A DNA stretch of 64,000 nucleotides from Phallusia mammillata (GCA_003260075.1 QLIY01000005.1:405438-469437), one strand, 5' to 3'; positions 24,046-36,700 are shown, counted from the stretch's first letter. Numbers and translations: made by a program. Notes: generated from the sequence alone by a model not told the origin.

Positions 24046-24661
24046 AGAAAAAGGAACGTTTCAAACGTAAGTACTTCCGCCATTTTTTTTTGGTTTTGTG
24101 TAAAAAAATGTAATTCCATTTTACTTTTCAGATCATCCAGCCGAAATATGACGTCGTACATCGATGAATCTAACAACAACGAAAACGACTATGAGTTCGG
24201 GAACGAAGTAGAAATGGTAACTAAAGCTAATCATTGTTTGTACAAAATATTTCATTATTAGTAATTGACCCTGACCGAAATTTGTTTCATAATATTTGCC
24301 TGGACGTAATCTTTTATTTTATGTGTATTTGTTTTGTGTTTTGCGTTTTTTGTATTGATACAGACATCTATATTTTTTAGAAGCAGCATCCAATCGACTG
24401 TCGGAACCTCTACTGACGTCATTATCGTTAACATCGCAATCTTCGGTGGATGACGTCACACAAATCGGCATCACGTCTCGCCATCGCATCAGTTGGAGGG
24501 TGCCTCTTTTACAACACAATGACGTCACAATTACTGTGACGAAATTCGTGACGTCATGCTCCAATTCCAGTCGGTGTTTGACCTACAGTCTCCGACAGCC
24601 CACAAAAGCGATGTCACCTTTTGGTAAAGACACTGAACTGGAACTGTCGGTTTCGAAATGA
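24046..24661 (+). other. Possible short plus-strand transcript with CRE cluster, coding status unresolved
   Basis: Splice-like signals suggest exons near 24043-24069 (then GTAAGT), 24132-24216 (after CAG, then GTAACT) and 24364-24661 (after ATACAG). The open frames are 'ASSNMTSYIDES'-like in the middle and SVDDVTQIG at the 3' part, ending TGA at 24659-24661. The phases of these three pieces do not join into one frame. I do not recognise a family. The last piece contains four TGACGTCA palindromes, so it may be regulatory rather than coding. Confidence 0.3.
24414..24556. promoter_or_regulatory. Cluster of four perfect CRE/ATF palindromes
   Basis: TGACGTCA occurs at 24414-24421, 24451-24458, 24520-24527 and 24549-24556, with a near match (TGACGTCG) at about 24149. 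This octamer is the full CREB/ATF and bZIP site. Four in 143 bases of AT-rich DNA is far above chance. No neighbouring gene is clearly the target. Confidence 0.55.
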
Positions 24662-26880
24662 ATTTAAAACGCACGAGCGGGCCTCGCTTGGCCAATTATT
24701 CATATTTATCGCTAACTCGGTTATAAACAAGATTTTAAAGTGTGTTATTCGTTTTAAATGAGTGCAACCATAATATATAGTTGACGGGCAAATTACATCT
24801 AGTGTGCTGCGAAACAGTGATTTTCAATGCAATCAAATGTATTTCTCGGGCTTTACGACAAAATGCTGGTCTGCATAATAACTCCCATAACCGTGTTTTT
24901 ATCTTGTTTTGTTAAAAAGCATTTCTAACATCAACACCTAAGTAATACTTTCATTCCTTTAACAATGTGTTTTCACCTGTGTTCCGCATGCGAAAATGTA
25001 TTTTTTTATTGTGTGCAAGTATAAAAGGTTATCATAGGTAAATCATGCCGGATTGCTTTTTAAACAGCAGTTTGCATGTACGACGTTTTTGTGTTTCTGT
25101 TACCTTGTTTAAATCGACGCATTTGTCCTCCAGTTTGCAACCATGATTGTAATACTAGATGGCGCATCTGTTCTATGGATCCTCTGGCATTGAAATGATT
25201 GTTTTTTTTAATGAATGCCCATAACCCTACAATTAAATCCAAACTGCAGTCGTTTCTTAAACATCGTGCTGTTGCAACCAACGAGGTACTAAACTCCTTC
25301 TGAAAAACTGATTCCGATTAAATGTGTTGTTTTGTTATAGTGCACCTGAAACTATATCACATGTATCTTATTTATGTAAACCTGTTAAAAGCTATTTGTA
25401 GGAAAAGGTTTTGGCGCGATATGTTATTTATCGTTGTAAGTATGCAGGGCCCATGCTCTCGTCTAGTTTGTTGCTTATAACGGTAAAAAACTTTTTAATA
25501 CGTCAGTGCACTGAACGCTAAGAACCGAATGACTTATAAAAACTTAAGTGACTGGCCATTAGCCTAATCTGTCGCTATATGATAGATGCCTTTGTCTTTC
25601 TGTTTTTGTGCCTATATGCGTATTGAAAAATGATTAGTTTATGAATCTGTTTATACTGCTATGCTTTAAAACTTTGTTATACTTTAACGACTTTTTGATA
25701 TTCTGGAAGATTTGTAATTGTTTCACTATACTTCTGGTAAATGTTGTTGCTTTAAGACGTATTGCTGAATTCATGATGAAGCTAATAACGTCCGTTTGTG
25801 TACCTAATAAACCATACATAGACCTTCACATCCATATACAAGTTTTAATATGCTGTGTATTTAAAGCACTGCTGAGTGTACATTGGAATGGCATATTGCT
25901 GAACTAAAAAATAAATGTATTTTGAAACTAAAGTGTCGTGCTGTGTATTCCATACAGTGACTGAGATCATACTTCCAAGTTAGGCGTCCTGTGTTGTTAT
26001 TTAGTTCTTTTGTAATCATTGTTACAATATAGTTACATTGTCAACATTATATTCTAACATGTCATTGCAAAAAATAATGAAAATTACCTGGTTGTTCACA
26101 TCTTAGTGCAGTAGTTACATGTAAGTCTCATGCCTTCGTGCAGTTGGGTGTTGATTTAATAAAACCAGCTAGCAAATTATGGACCCTTATGTATGTAGTG
26201 TGTTTGTCATGTTATCCTAGTGCAGTTTAAGAAATCAGAAATACAACACAACTGCAAATATTAGTTAGATGTTTTTGGAATGCTTGGTGACCGGCTGATT
26301 CAATATTACGCATTCAATAGGCCTGGCGTACTATGATGTATATATGAGTGTGCCGTGATCGCTGGTCTGCATGAACGCTGCAAGGATGATCCCAGTATCG
26401 AAAATATGTTTATCTTAACCAATTAATGATCGAATTAGCAATTCCCTACTACAAAGCTGACATTTGCAGCATACGGGGCAGGCAACGTACAGTGCTTGTG
26501 ATTCAACTTTCGAAGGGCTTACCGCTGAGCCTTTGTAGGTCTGTTGGTAGGGCTCGAGTTTCGGAAAGGCTCCATTCGTGAGCCTTTTAAATGGACTGTG
26601 ATTTGTTTTAATACTTAGCATCATTGAAGGCCGCAGAATATTCTTCCTTGGCTTAGTTTAATTTCGACTTGAAGTATCATTTCGCACCTTTGTATCATTC
26701 CTTTTGCGTGACTCAAGTGGATATAAACAGGTGTAACTGGTGTGACCCCTCATATCACTGATGATGGCATAAGCATTATTCAAAACGTGTGAACAATAAA
26801 GCATGTCGCTTTTTACGTCTACTTGGGCCGTTATTTTCCTCATTAAACTTATCAACAAAACGGTATTTAGTATTTCAAAG
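24662..26880. other. Gene-poor interval with repeat fragments
   Basis: No supported exon. An AATAAA near 25909-25914 could end a plus-strand transcript. SINE-family tail sequence lies at 26281-26335, and a related SINE-like head ('gtaggtctgttggtagggc') at about 26535-26555. Confidence 0.45.
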
Positions 26881-26929
26881 AACCATTGCAAAGACATAAC
26901 TTATTGATTCAAAATCACCTGGAAATGTC

Positions 26930-27101
26930 CAGACACAGCCACCATCCACCAATTGTACACTCCACATTTCTGCATGTAGAATCTGTTTTGTTTCGCGCGA
27001 CTTGCAAGCGTCGGATTCTGCACTGTCTGAATTCAGTTTAAACTCGTCGCATTTTCTTTCCACACCACACAGGTTTAAGAGGCATTTGCAATACGGTTTT
27101 C
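26930..27101 (-). CDS. Possible cysteine-rich exon of an unknown gene
   Basis: On the minus strand an open stretch follows a TTTTAG acceptor and ends at a CCAG/GTGATT donor. It reads KPYCKCLLNLCG at the start and GGCVWTFPG at the end, with seven cysteines over about 57 residues, suggesting an extracellular module. No flanking exons could be linked: the upstream side is the satellite at 27.2-29.5 kb. I do not recognise the family, and it may be a relic. Confidence 0.3.
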
Positions 27102-27187
27102 TAAAATAAACGAAATCGAAATCAAATATGTACAACAGAACAAACCACAACGAATTAACAACACTTACCAACTGGCTTTTGCACAGG

Positions 27188-29495
27188 TCCAAAGGTAATA
27201 TTTTGGGGTTTTTCTCGAAAATCGGGTCAAAATTTTGGGTTTTCGATTCCGGTTTAAACCGGTTTGGAGGTTCGGTAGGAGGCTAAAACCGGCTAGAACC
27301 AGTTTGAAACTGGAATATTCCGGCGAACACCCACCGAAAACCGGATTATTCATCGATTTTTTGACCCCCAAAATCCGAGAAAACGGAAAGGCCTTTGGGT
27401 TTTTTCTAAAATCGGGTCAAAATTTTGGGTTTTCGATTCCGGTTTAAACCGGTTTGGAGGTTCGGTAGGAGGCAGAAACCGGTCAAAACCAGTTTGAAAC
27501 TGGAATATTCCGGCGAAAACCCACCGAAAACCGGATTTTTCTTCGATTTTTTGACCCCCAAAAATCGAAAAAACGGAAAGGCTATAGCCTTAGGGTTTTT
27601 TCAAAAATCGGGTCAAAATTTTCGATTTTCAAAACCGGTTTAAACCGGTTTGGAGGTTCGGTAGGAGGCAGAAACCGGTCAAAACCAGTTTGAAACTGGA
27701 ATATTCCGGCGAAAACCCACCGAAAACCGGATTTTTCTTCGATTTTTTGACCCCCAAAAATCGAAAAAACGGAAAGGCTATAGCCTTAGGGTTTTTTCAA
27801 AAATCGGGTCAAAATTTTCGATTTTCAAAACCGGTTTAAACCGGTTTGGAGGTTCGGTAGGAGGCAGAAACCGGTCAAAACCAGTTTGAAACTGGAATAT
27901 TCCGGCGAAAACCCACCGAAAACCGGATTTTTCTTCGATTTTTTGACCCCCAAAAATCGAAAAAACGGAAAGGCTATAGCCTTAGGGTTTTTTCAAAAAT
28001 CGGGTCAAAATTTTCGATTTTCAAAACCGGTTTAAACCGGTTTGGAGGTTCGGTAGGAGGCAGAAACCGGTCAAAACCAGTTTGAAACTGGAATATTCCG
28101 GCGAAAACCCACCGAAAACCGGATTTTTCTTCGATTTTTTGACCCCCAAAAATCGAAAAAACGGAAAGGCTATAGCCTTAGGGTTTTTTCAAAAATCGGG
28201 TCAAAATTTTCGATTTTCAAAACCGGTTTAAACCGGTTTGGAGGTTCGGTAGGAGGCAGAAACCGGTCAAAACCAGTTTGAAACTGGAATATTCCGGCGA
28301 AAACCCACCGAAAACCGGATTTTTCTTCGATTTTTTGACCCCCAAAAATCGAAAAAACGGAAAGGCTATAGCCTTAGGGTTTTTTCAAAAATCGGGTCAA
28401 AATTTTCGATTTTCAAAACCGGTTTAAACCGGTTTGGAGGTTCGGTAGGAGGCAGAAACCGGTCAAAACCAGTTTGAAACTGGAATATTCCGGCGAAAAC
28501 CCACCGAAAACCGGATTTTTCTTCGATTTTTTGACCCCCAAAAATCGAAAAAACGGAAAGGCTATAGCCTTAGGGTTTTTTCAAAAATCGGGTCAAAATT
28601 TTCGATTTTCAAAACCGGTTTAAACCGGTTTGGAGGTTCGGTAGGAGGCAGAAACCGGTCAAAACCAGTTTGAAACTGGAATATTCCGGCGAAAACCCAC
28701 CGAAAACCGGATTTTTCTTCGATTTTTTGACCCCCAAAAATCGAAAAAACGGAAAGGCTATAGCCTTAGGGTTTTTTCAAAAATCGGGTCAAAATTTTCG
28801 ATTTTCAAAACCGGTTTAAACCGGTTTGGAGGTTCGGTAGGAGGCAGAAACCGGTCAAAACCAGTTTGAAACTGGAATATTCCGGCGAAAACCCACCGAA
28901 AACCGGATTTTTCTTCGATTTTTTGACCCCCAAAAATCGAAAAAACGGAAAGGCTATAGCCTTAGGGTTTTTTCAAAAATCGGGTCAAAATTTTCGATTT
29001 TCAAAACCGGTTTAAACCGGTTTGGAGGTTCGGTAGGAGGCAGAAACCGGTCAAAACCAGTTTGAAACTGGAATATTCCGGCGAAAACCCACCGAAAACC
29101 GGATTTTTCTTCGATTTTTTGACCCCCAAAAATCGAAAAAACGGAAAGGCTATAGCCTTAGGGTTTTTTCAAAAATCGGGTCAAAATTTTCGATTTTCAA
29201 AACCGGTTTAAACCGGTTTGGAGGTTCGGTAGGAGGCAGAAACCGGTCAAAACCAGTTTGAAACTGGAATATTCCGGCGAAAACCCACCGAAAACCGGAT
29301 TTTTCTTCGATTTTTTGAGCCTCAAAACTCGAAAAAACGGAAAGGCTATAGCCTTAGGGTTTTTTCGAAAATCGGGTCAAAATTTTTGGTTTTCGATTCC
29401 GGTTTAAACCGGTTTGGAGGTTCGGTAGGAGGCTATAACCAGTTTGAAACTGGAATATTCCGGCGAAAACCCACCGAAAACCGGATTTTTTTCGA
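27188..29495. repeat. Satellite array of about 12 units of 196 bp
   Basis: The anchor 'ttcggtaggaggc' recurs at 27271, 27461, 27657, 27853, 28049, 28245, 28441, 28637, 28833, 29029, 29225 and 29421. The first period is 190 bases and all others are 196. Inner units look identical by eye; the first two and the last are diverged. Each unit is rich in dyads: AACCGGTTTAAACCGGTT (perfect 18-base palindrome), CCAGTTTGAAACTGG, GGAATATTCC, GGCTATAGCC and a TTCGATTTTT/AAAAATCGAA hairpin. The period is not a multiple of three, so short ORFs through it are incidental. Confidence 0.95.
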
Positions 29496-29995
29496 TGTCG
29501 AAAAACGTGATGATTTTAGCATCAAGTAATCAATTGGTCGTATTCCTTTTTTTGATCACAATGTTGTACGCACTACGGACAAGTTGTCCTTTTGTTACAA
29601 ATCCGGTTTGGACATCAGTGTTTATTTGATGGTGAACAGAATTATCAAACAATTAAAAACGAAGGCAATTTTTAGATTGTAGATTTGACAAATTATTAAG
29701 TGTGTTGTTTGGTCGAACGCTTTAATGAATCTTCGTGATGTCTGCTTTTTTGCACTACGTTATAACGTTCTGAAAAATTACTACCATCACCTTCATTGTA
29801 CGGTAAAGAGACAAGACAACCATAAAAACAAGATATACTTTGTGGCAGGTCTTGCTTTAGTTTGTCTTATAGTATAAACCACGCTGTAAACGGGCACAAA
29901 ACCCTTCCTATGGCAACTTTATACAACTGCAAGCTGTTTGGTATACCAATTATATACGCGCTATTTCAGTATATTTTGGCATATATGCGCTATTT

Positions 29996-30235
29996 CAGTG
30001 GTTCCCAACCGGGGAGGAATTTCAAAACTTCATGGGAGGAATTTACTTTAATTGTTTACATGTGGTTTGCAAATAGACACTTCAGCTCTGGGAATATGAC
30101 TTGTTAAGCTGATAAAAGACCCAATTTGAAACGATCTTTGTGTGGTTTGCCATCTACTATACAGTATATTAGGAAGGAATGAAAATGTTTTGAATGGTTT
30201 AGGAAGGAATTTGTCGAAAAAAGTTGGTACCACTG
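29996..30235. mobile_element. hAT-like MITE ('aggaatt' family)
   Basis: The left end is CAGTGGTTCCCAACC and the right end AAGTTGGTACCACTG. The interior has repeated 'gggaggaattt' motifs and matches the elements at 31134-31374 and, inverted, 36779-37018. The flanking 8-bp duplication is not clear. Confidence 0.6.
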
Positions 30236-30530
30236 TTTATTGACACTTTTAGTTTGTTTGGGTGGGCTTAATAACACTTTTTCGACACTGGAATTTTTAT
30301 GCAAGCTTAAGAAAAACGAAAAAGGCGAGCAAACCGGAATTAAAAACACAAAATTTTCAGGGGGGGGGGCGTCGAAAAAAGTTGGGACCACTGTTTTTGA
30401 CACTTTTAGTTTGTTTGGGTCGGCTTAATAACACTTTTTCGACACTGGAATTTTTATGCAAGCTTAAGACACGCACAAAAAAAAACGAAAAAGGCGAGCA
30501 AACCGGAATTAAAAACACAAAATTTTCACG
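30213..30530. repeat. Duplication joined by a 10-G run
   Basis: Copy 1 is 30213-30359 and copy 2 about 30371-30530, with G at 30360-30369. Both begin 'gtcgaaaaaagttgg' and run to 'aaaaacacaaaattttca'. Copy 2 has a short insertion in a run of A. Confidence 0.7.
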
Positions 30531-30693
30531 CACTTTTCGCGACAATAAAATAACGAAAACTTTTTTATTAGAGGTGTAAGTCACATTGCAGATTTCTGTC
30601 AAAATGTAAAAGCACATGTTTAAACTAACGCAAACGTGTTAAAACGAACGATTCCCATCACACCGTGAACCATTGCACACAAACGTAATAAAT

Positions 30694-30885
30694 TGCATTA
30701 AAGTGTCATGAAACGTATGTGGATAATTTTGTCAATGGATTACAAACAAACGATACAATATGTATGTGGGACAAAACTAAGGAGGGGGGGGGGTATGCAT
30801 TAAAGCGTCATCAAACGTATGTGGATAATTTTGTCATTGGATTACAAACAAACGATACAATATGTATGTGGGACAAAACTAAGGA
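30694..30885. repeat. Duplication of about 90 bases joined by a 10-G run
   Basis: Both copies contain 'aaacgtatgtggataatttt' and end 'ggacaaaactaagga'. They are separated by G at 30784-30793. Confidence 0.65.
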
Positions 30886-31133
30886 ACGCGGCTTAATTGA
30901 CTAGTTTTAAACCCTAAGCAAATGCACTTCTATGTGGAAAATAGCACGAAATACTCTCACTAAACAGACCACAGTCGTGTAGATTTATAAGTTGTGATTT
31001 ATTAACATTTTTTTAACCTGGGTGGTGCAACTTGTTCCTATAGGACAGTGGTACATAACCAGTGGTAAAAAATGTACATGCAGAGGACATGCTACCTAAA
31101 TTGTTATTACAAGTTTTACTCGCATGTCCAAGG

Positions 31134-31374
31134 CAGTGGTTCCCAACGGGGAGGAATTTTTAAACATCAAGGGAGGAATTCACTTTATTTTTTACATGTG
31201 GTATGTAAATAGACAATTCAGCTCTGGGAGTTTCACCTGTGAAGTTAATAAAAAACCCAAGTTTAAATGATCTTTGTATGATTTAGCATCAACTATGTAA
31301 TTTATTGGGTAAAAATTGAAAATGCTTTTAAGTTGATAGAAGGGGAATTAGTCAACAAAGGTTGGGAACCACTG
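31134..31374. mobile_element. hAT-like MITE
   Basis: The ends are CAGTGGTTCCCAACG and GGTTGGGAACCACTG. Flanks GTCCAAGG and TTCTAAGG match at 6 of 8 bases. It belongs to the same family as 29996-30235. Confidence 0.7.
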
Positions 31375-31699
31375 TTCTAAGGTCTCAAATCTGGCTATGC
31401 AGTCTATTTTTGATTACATAAAGTTAATGCACGGCCATTATTTGTTAATGCTCGGCAAAAAACATGATCATAGGGGAGAATTCGAATTTGACTTAAGTGG
31501 GAAACTACACCAAAAAGGTTAAGAACCACTGCAATGGGAGGTGCGATAATGATCATCAGTATTATGGAGGACTAAGATAAACATAAATTCATAACCGGGA
31601 CCGGCCCTGAAGCGTCTATGCAGACCACCGATCACGGCACACCTATATGTTAATCACAATACGTTGTACCGAAAAACGAGGCAGGCAACGGTGCTTGTG

Positions 31700-31872
31700 T
31701 TTCGACTTTTAACGTGTTCACCTCAGTTGGGAGAGGACAGGTCCCCGAAAGACTCCTGTCGTGGGTTAAAATCCCACCGGAGGCTAAATTTTTCTAGCAT
31801 ACGCCTACTCATATGGGAATGCTTGGTGACCGGCTGATTCGGCATCACGCCTTTATTGGGCCTGGCGTAGTA
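31700..31872 (+). mobile_element. tRNA-derived SINE copy
   Basis: It shares 'ctcctgtcgtgggtt', a damaged B box and the tail 'cttggtgaccggctgattcg' plus 'gggcctggcgta' with the copy at 7392-7557. Confidence 0.6.
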
Positions 31873-32499
31873 TGATATTATGGAGGGTATATTTCTTGGC
31901 AGAAAAACAACAAGAGGTGTGCAAACTGGTTGGTGATTTCAAAGAGGTGTCGACGAGTATAAAGGTTAAGAACCACTGCTCTATACATTCGAAATAGTAC
32001 GTGGCATGAACCAGCCTGAACGCGAAAACATACACCGCCTTCGAACTACGCTGGGCTACTAACACAGTACACAGGATTGCTAATTTCCGGTAGGTAGCGC
32101 ACGCAATTTTTTTCAACGCAGTTCGCGCCTGACCCAATTACAGACATAAAAAACCCTGATTGGGATTCGTCCCAGGGAGTGTCGTGGGTTAGAACCAGTG
32201 AAAAAAATACTGCCGGTTAGGGCTATTGAGGTTTTTCATAATAATAACAAGAAAAATCAACCTAAAAGCCAGTTCTTTATGTTAAAGTCTATCCCAGCCT
32301 CAGTGTTAATTCAAAAAAACTGTGCTCTTTACGCCATCTATCGGTATTTAGCAAACCTTGTGTACTGTGAGAGTTACTAGCTCTACCCCAAACTACAAAG
32401 TCATTTCCAATATCACGTATAGGTAACTTTCAACACAGCGCTACTTCGAAGTGATGTAAATTCAATCGTTGTCTAATCCGATTTCGCGGATTCCGTCTT

Positions 32500-33363
32500 C
32501 TATAATTTCCCCTTTATTTTTGCCTGTGTTCCCTTCCTCCTCTTTCTCCCTCTCCTCTTGCTCCTCCCGCTCCCCTTCTCTTGCTCCTCCTCCAGATGAT
32601 TATCATCATCATCATCTCTTTCCCCAGGGCACGACATCTCATCCAATCTTCTTTCTAACTGTCGGATTCTGAAGTCTTGCGCCTGTTCGAAAACGTAAAA
32701 AATATGAAAACCAAAAATCAGAAACCTTACCACATTTAGGGAGCGGACAAACTCTGTATATGGGTCAATCAGAATACTATACTAAAAGTATTCCAAAACA
32801 CAATCCAGAATACCGAAAAAAATTATTTCTGTGTTTTGTAGTTTTACTTATTTCTGGCATTTTATCTGCTATTACATTTTTACCAAACTTGTTCAAGAAA
32901 CTGGTGCAAATGATTCATACTTCACAGTTATTTTAAAGAATGTCTTCGTTTTAATCGCACAATTGTTGCAATTCCATTTTTTTACAAAATAAAAACACAC
33001 AAACGAGAAAAATAAAAGTTTGCAAAGGCAATATAAACCGAATCCCTTTATCCGGTTAAGTTAAACTATTTGATTCGGCTTGTTTAGGATTCGATATAAA
33101 CCTAATCCTATTATCCGGTTAAGTTAAACTTTTGGATTCGGATAGTTTAGTATTAGAATCTTACGGATTCGGTATTATAAAATGCCGATTCGGTATTCTA
33201 AGAAGTCCGATTCGGTGTTCTAAAAATCCGATTCGGTATTCTCAATTATCCGATTCAGTATTCTAAATTATCCGGTTCTTCTCACCTCTATTGCGTACGT
33301 CATGGTCTGTAGTAGTTCCAGAGTTATCTTGTCCACTAGGAGGCGCGAGAAACGCGTGCGCAT
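32500..33363 (-). CDS. Possible two-exon small charged coiled-coil protein
   Basis: Exon 1 (33286-33363) starts ATG and reads MRTRFSRLLVDKITLELLQT, ending GAG/GTGAGA. Exon 2 (32500-32682) follows a TTCGAACAG acceptor in the same phase. It reads AQDFRIRQLERRLDEM, a short heptad-like helix, then an acidic run (DDDDDN), then a Lys/Arg-rich tail and a stop. Together 86 aa. The low-complexity tail comes from a purine-rich tract, so chance openness is possible. An in-frame upstream Met would extend the N-terminus. The intron holds short tandem repeats. I do not recognise the family. Confidence 0.4.
33040..33275. repeat. Degenerate short tandem repeats ('gattcggtattcta')
   Basis: Units of about 22-25 bases based on 'ccgattcggtattct' recur from about 33160 to 33275. 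They follow two copies of a block of about 75 bases containing 'atccggttaagttaaact' at 33050-33150. Confidence 0.7.
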
Positions 33364-33708
33364 CAAATGGGTCACGTGATCGATTTCGGGTCGAAGTTCA
33401 CAGCGCGCGTCACCGGTCACGTGACGAAATTGCATGTTTCCCACGATCGCTGTGAAAAAACACGTTTCTTGAAAATGCGAAAATATTTTGATCCCATACA
33501 CAAAAAAGTTGCGATAAACTTATATTGGACGGTCGTAGTCTATACTTCAAACGAAAAAATGATACAAAACCGTATATTTTGAAGGGTTTTGCGCTGTAAT
33601 GTCAACAGATTTAACATGATTTACTGGGCGCATTGATCCGGTGTAAGCGTCCAAGGGTTATAAACATAACATAGATTTGATGACACATGTTTCTTAGTAC
33701 ATTACGCT

Positions 33709-36700
33709 TCAAATGTGCAAATAAGTTTTATTCGAAACTATGTATTCGAACATTTGATGACAAACGAACACTGCAGATTTTAATGGTTTTAAGGAATACG
33801 TACTGTTGCGGTTTAGGGAAAAGACCGTCGACTCTTTCCATCGTTGCTTGGTAATCAGTGACAGATTTTGAATTTTTCTTTTTTCGTCTCTAGGCAGGTC
33901 TTGCGTGTTGGTGAAATAATGTTGATAGTTCCGTACGTACATTCTAAGTGGATATTCACTACCAGATGGATTGTAGATACCTGTACAGAAAAATTCGTTT
34001 AATACGTTTTGTTGCATTCTGAAGTGTGGCGTAACATTAGTTACAAACATATTCCGGTTAATCCAGCGGTTCTTAAACCTTTTTTCATCTGCCGCTGGGA
34101 TATTTTCCAACTAGCATGTGACCCACCACGCTTTGCTAACTTTTGCAAAACAATAAAAACTATATAGTCAAAAGCGTTTTTTGCATGTACACTAGACAAT
34201 ATGCCGAATATGGACTGTGTCTTGTCACTAGCTGCACTGATAAGACCTAATAGGTTAAAAAGGTGTGGACTGTCTGCAGCTTACTTATCATTTATTGGCT
34301 CCTTGCTTTTAAAACAGCATATGGTATATGATCATATGCAATAAGAAAGGCATTTCTTAATCTAGAAAACTTTTTTCCCATACCCACCTATTTTAAAGTA
34401 AGGCACTCTTCTATCATCGTTTCTTCCACATGGTCCCGTCCAATCAACGACTGACACGTTGTTTATGAAAAGACGAATCCAGGCATTAGACAATATTATG
34501 CCGGGATCTGTAACAACACGATAACATGCTTAAAGTTCCGGACTTCTGGACGTGTATGTACATCAAAGGTTTTTAAAGTAAGTGCTAACGTCCTGGATAA
34601 TTAGATGTGCTATGTACAACTAGAAACTAAAGCGATAATTTGGTGTCGATTGAGGAAATCTGCGACGTGAAAAAGTTACAAAAAAGTTCTGAAAAAATAC
34701 AATATATATAATGTATGCTTAAAGTGCCCAGCTTCTGGACGTATATATACATCAAAGGATCTTAAAGCAAGCCCTAGAGTCGTGGAAAATTAGATGGGCT
34801 ATTTACAACTTGAAACTGAAGTGGTATTTTGGGCTCGATTGAGGAAGTCTGCGAGGTTAAACGTAAAAATGCTGCAAGAGAAATTTCGTCGTTCATTATT
34901 ATCAATTTCGCAAAATGTTTTTTATTTATTTGGTTTTCACGTGAAATTCGGGGTTTATAAACTGTTGTCAGAGTAAATGTAAACCGTCAAGATATTTTTC
35001 CATTAAGGGAGGCGTTTTTGAAATTAACAAGCTGCAAAGGAAGCGGTATAAAAAGTTTGAGAAACTTAACAAAAAGACAAAACAACAACAACAACTAGAT
35101 TCTTTTCGTGATATTATGCTGTGCTGTAATGTGCCCCAAAAAACGAAGGCGATTTGAGAAAAATATTTTAAAACTCTTGAATTTATTTAGCATACAGTAA
35201 AGTAGGTTGGTCCAATTTCAAAAAATCTGCATTGTATACAATACTATAGTACCTTCTCCGATTTTCTCCCTCTTGATGGCGCCAAACTCACTCCACTTAA
35301 TTTTCCAATCGAAGCGAACCCAAGAGTCAAACTTCATATCTTTGAACGGGATCCGTGCCAGCAATTTAAACTACGTGAAAGTGAAAAAAGAACATAGTAA
35401 ATTAATAAAACAGATAAAATTAAAAATAATGTACTCCTCGTCAAATTAAGATACAAATACCAAGGTAGCGTTACGTTATGGGATACGGATGTAGCTAAAC
35501 ATATAAAAATAAACTCTTACATAATAACTTTTTCTATTTGGACGGAAAATGGCCCAAATGGACGGAAAAGGCGACATTCGATTATTTTTCAAACGTTTCG
35601 GCAAACGCTAATGCCATCGTCAGTGATATGAAGCGCCGCATCAGTTCCGTTTATAACTTTATATCCACTTGGGTCACATAAAAGATTGATAAAAAGGTGC
35701 GAAACAAGCGTCGCTTATGAACAGATGTATAGTGTTGTGACGCCATAATCAGATCGTTATCACCAAAGAAAAAATGTGGTAAAAATTTTTACGATGAATT
35801 AGGAACCTTGACGAGCACAGATTATGTCGGCTGACAGAAAACATAGCTAAACACTTTTTTGCACTTTAAACAAAAAAAGATACCAACAACGTTTGGCAAC
35901 CTGCTGAAGGGGGTGCAGGGGACACCGGAAGTCAGGAGGTTTGTTCTTTTTCCAACCGCAGCCCCCCTTTTCGGGGAATACCCTATCGTCGGATCGAGCA
36001 GAGACCAGAAATTCACCGCCGTCAATGGAGACTGTCAAGGGAGGGTATCCCCCTTGTACGTAACGCAGACCGGTATAGCGCCCTCTCTGGTCGAATATTG
36101 AACCTAAAAGTAAAATCTACTGCAGTCAGTTGTGGCAGTTTTTAGGCGTTTTGTGCAGGCCTAACTGTTAAGTATAAAATTTGCTAGCCCCAATGAAGGC
36201 GTGATACCGAAGCCCGTTTACCAAGCTTTCTCATGTGACAAGGCACAGACCAGAAAAATCTAGCCTGCAGTGGGATTTGAACCCATGAAAGGGGTCTTTC
36301 CGGGACTCGCGCTCTACAAACTGAGCTAAAAGATGACAAATAGCATCAAATGTTTGAACAATTCCATGAATTTTTATTCACGAATTGACAATACGAAACT
36401 AAACCACCGCAGTTTTTTCGACTCTTGAAATCTCAGTGCCAGTAAAAATGTAAACAATTCTACCCATTTTCGTGAAGTAGCCTACAGCTAAAAGACAACT
36501 TACCTTCTTTGCAAACATGTTTCTTGCACAGTTTCGACTTATCCACGTGGCTCAGACGCGCTAGGCATCCAAAATCGTCCCTTACAATGGTTGGATCGGC
36601 CGAACCGTGCCACTGCGTCAAAATGTACTTTCCATTTACTTTTAAGGGAAAGTCCCGCTCGGGAAAGTACAGTTCGTACGAGTAAACATGAATGGCATCA

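Larger units (their letters stand above)
29496..32499. other. Repeat-rich intergenic region
   Basis: No supported gene. It contains hAT-like elements (29996-30235, 31134-31374 and other right ends ending 'gaaccactg' near 31533 and 31979), SINE sequence at about 31700-31872, and two poly-G-linked duplications (30213-30530, 30694-30885). Confidence 0.6.

Noticed and set aside
27188..29495. CRISPR-like or coding tandem repeat
   Set aside because: There is no repeat/spacer alternation: the whole 196-bp unit is conserved. The period is not a multiple of three and it sits in animal DNA.
29444..29629. Plus-strand ORF leaving the satellite
   Set aside because: It begins in satellite sequence and runs into unique DNA without splice sites or a recognisable domain.
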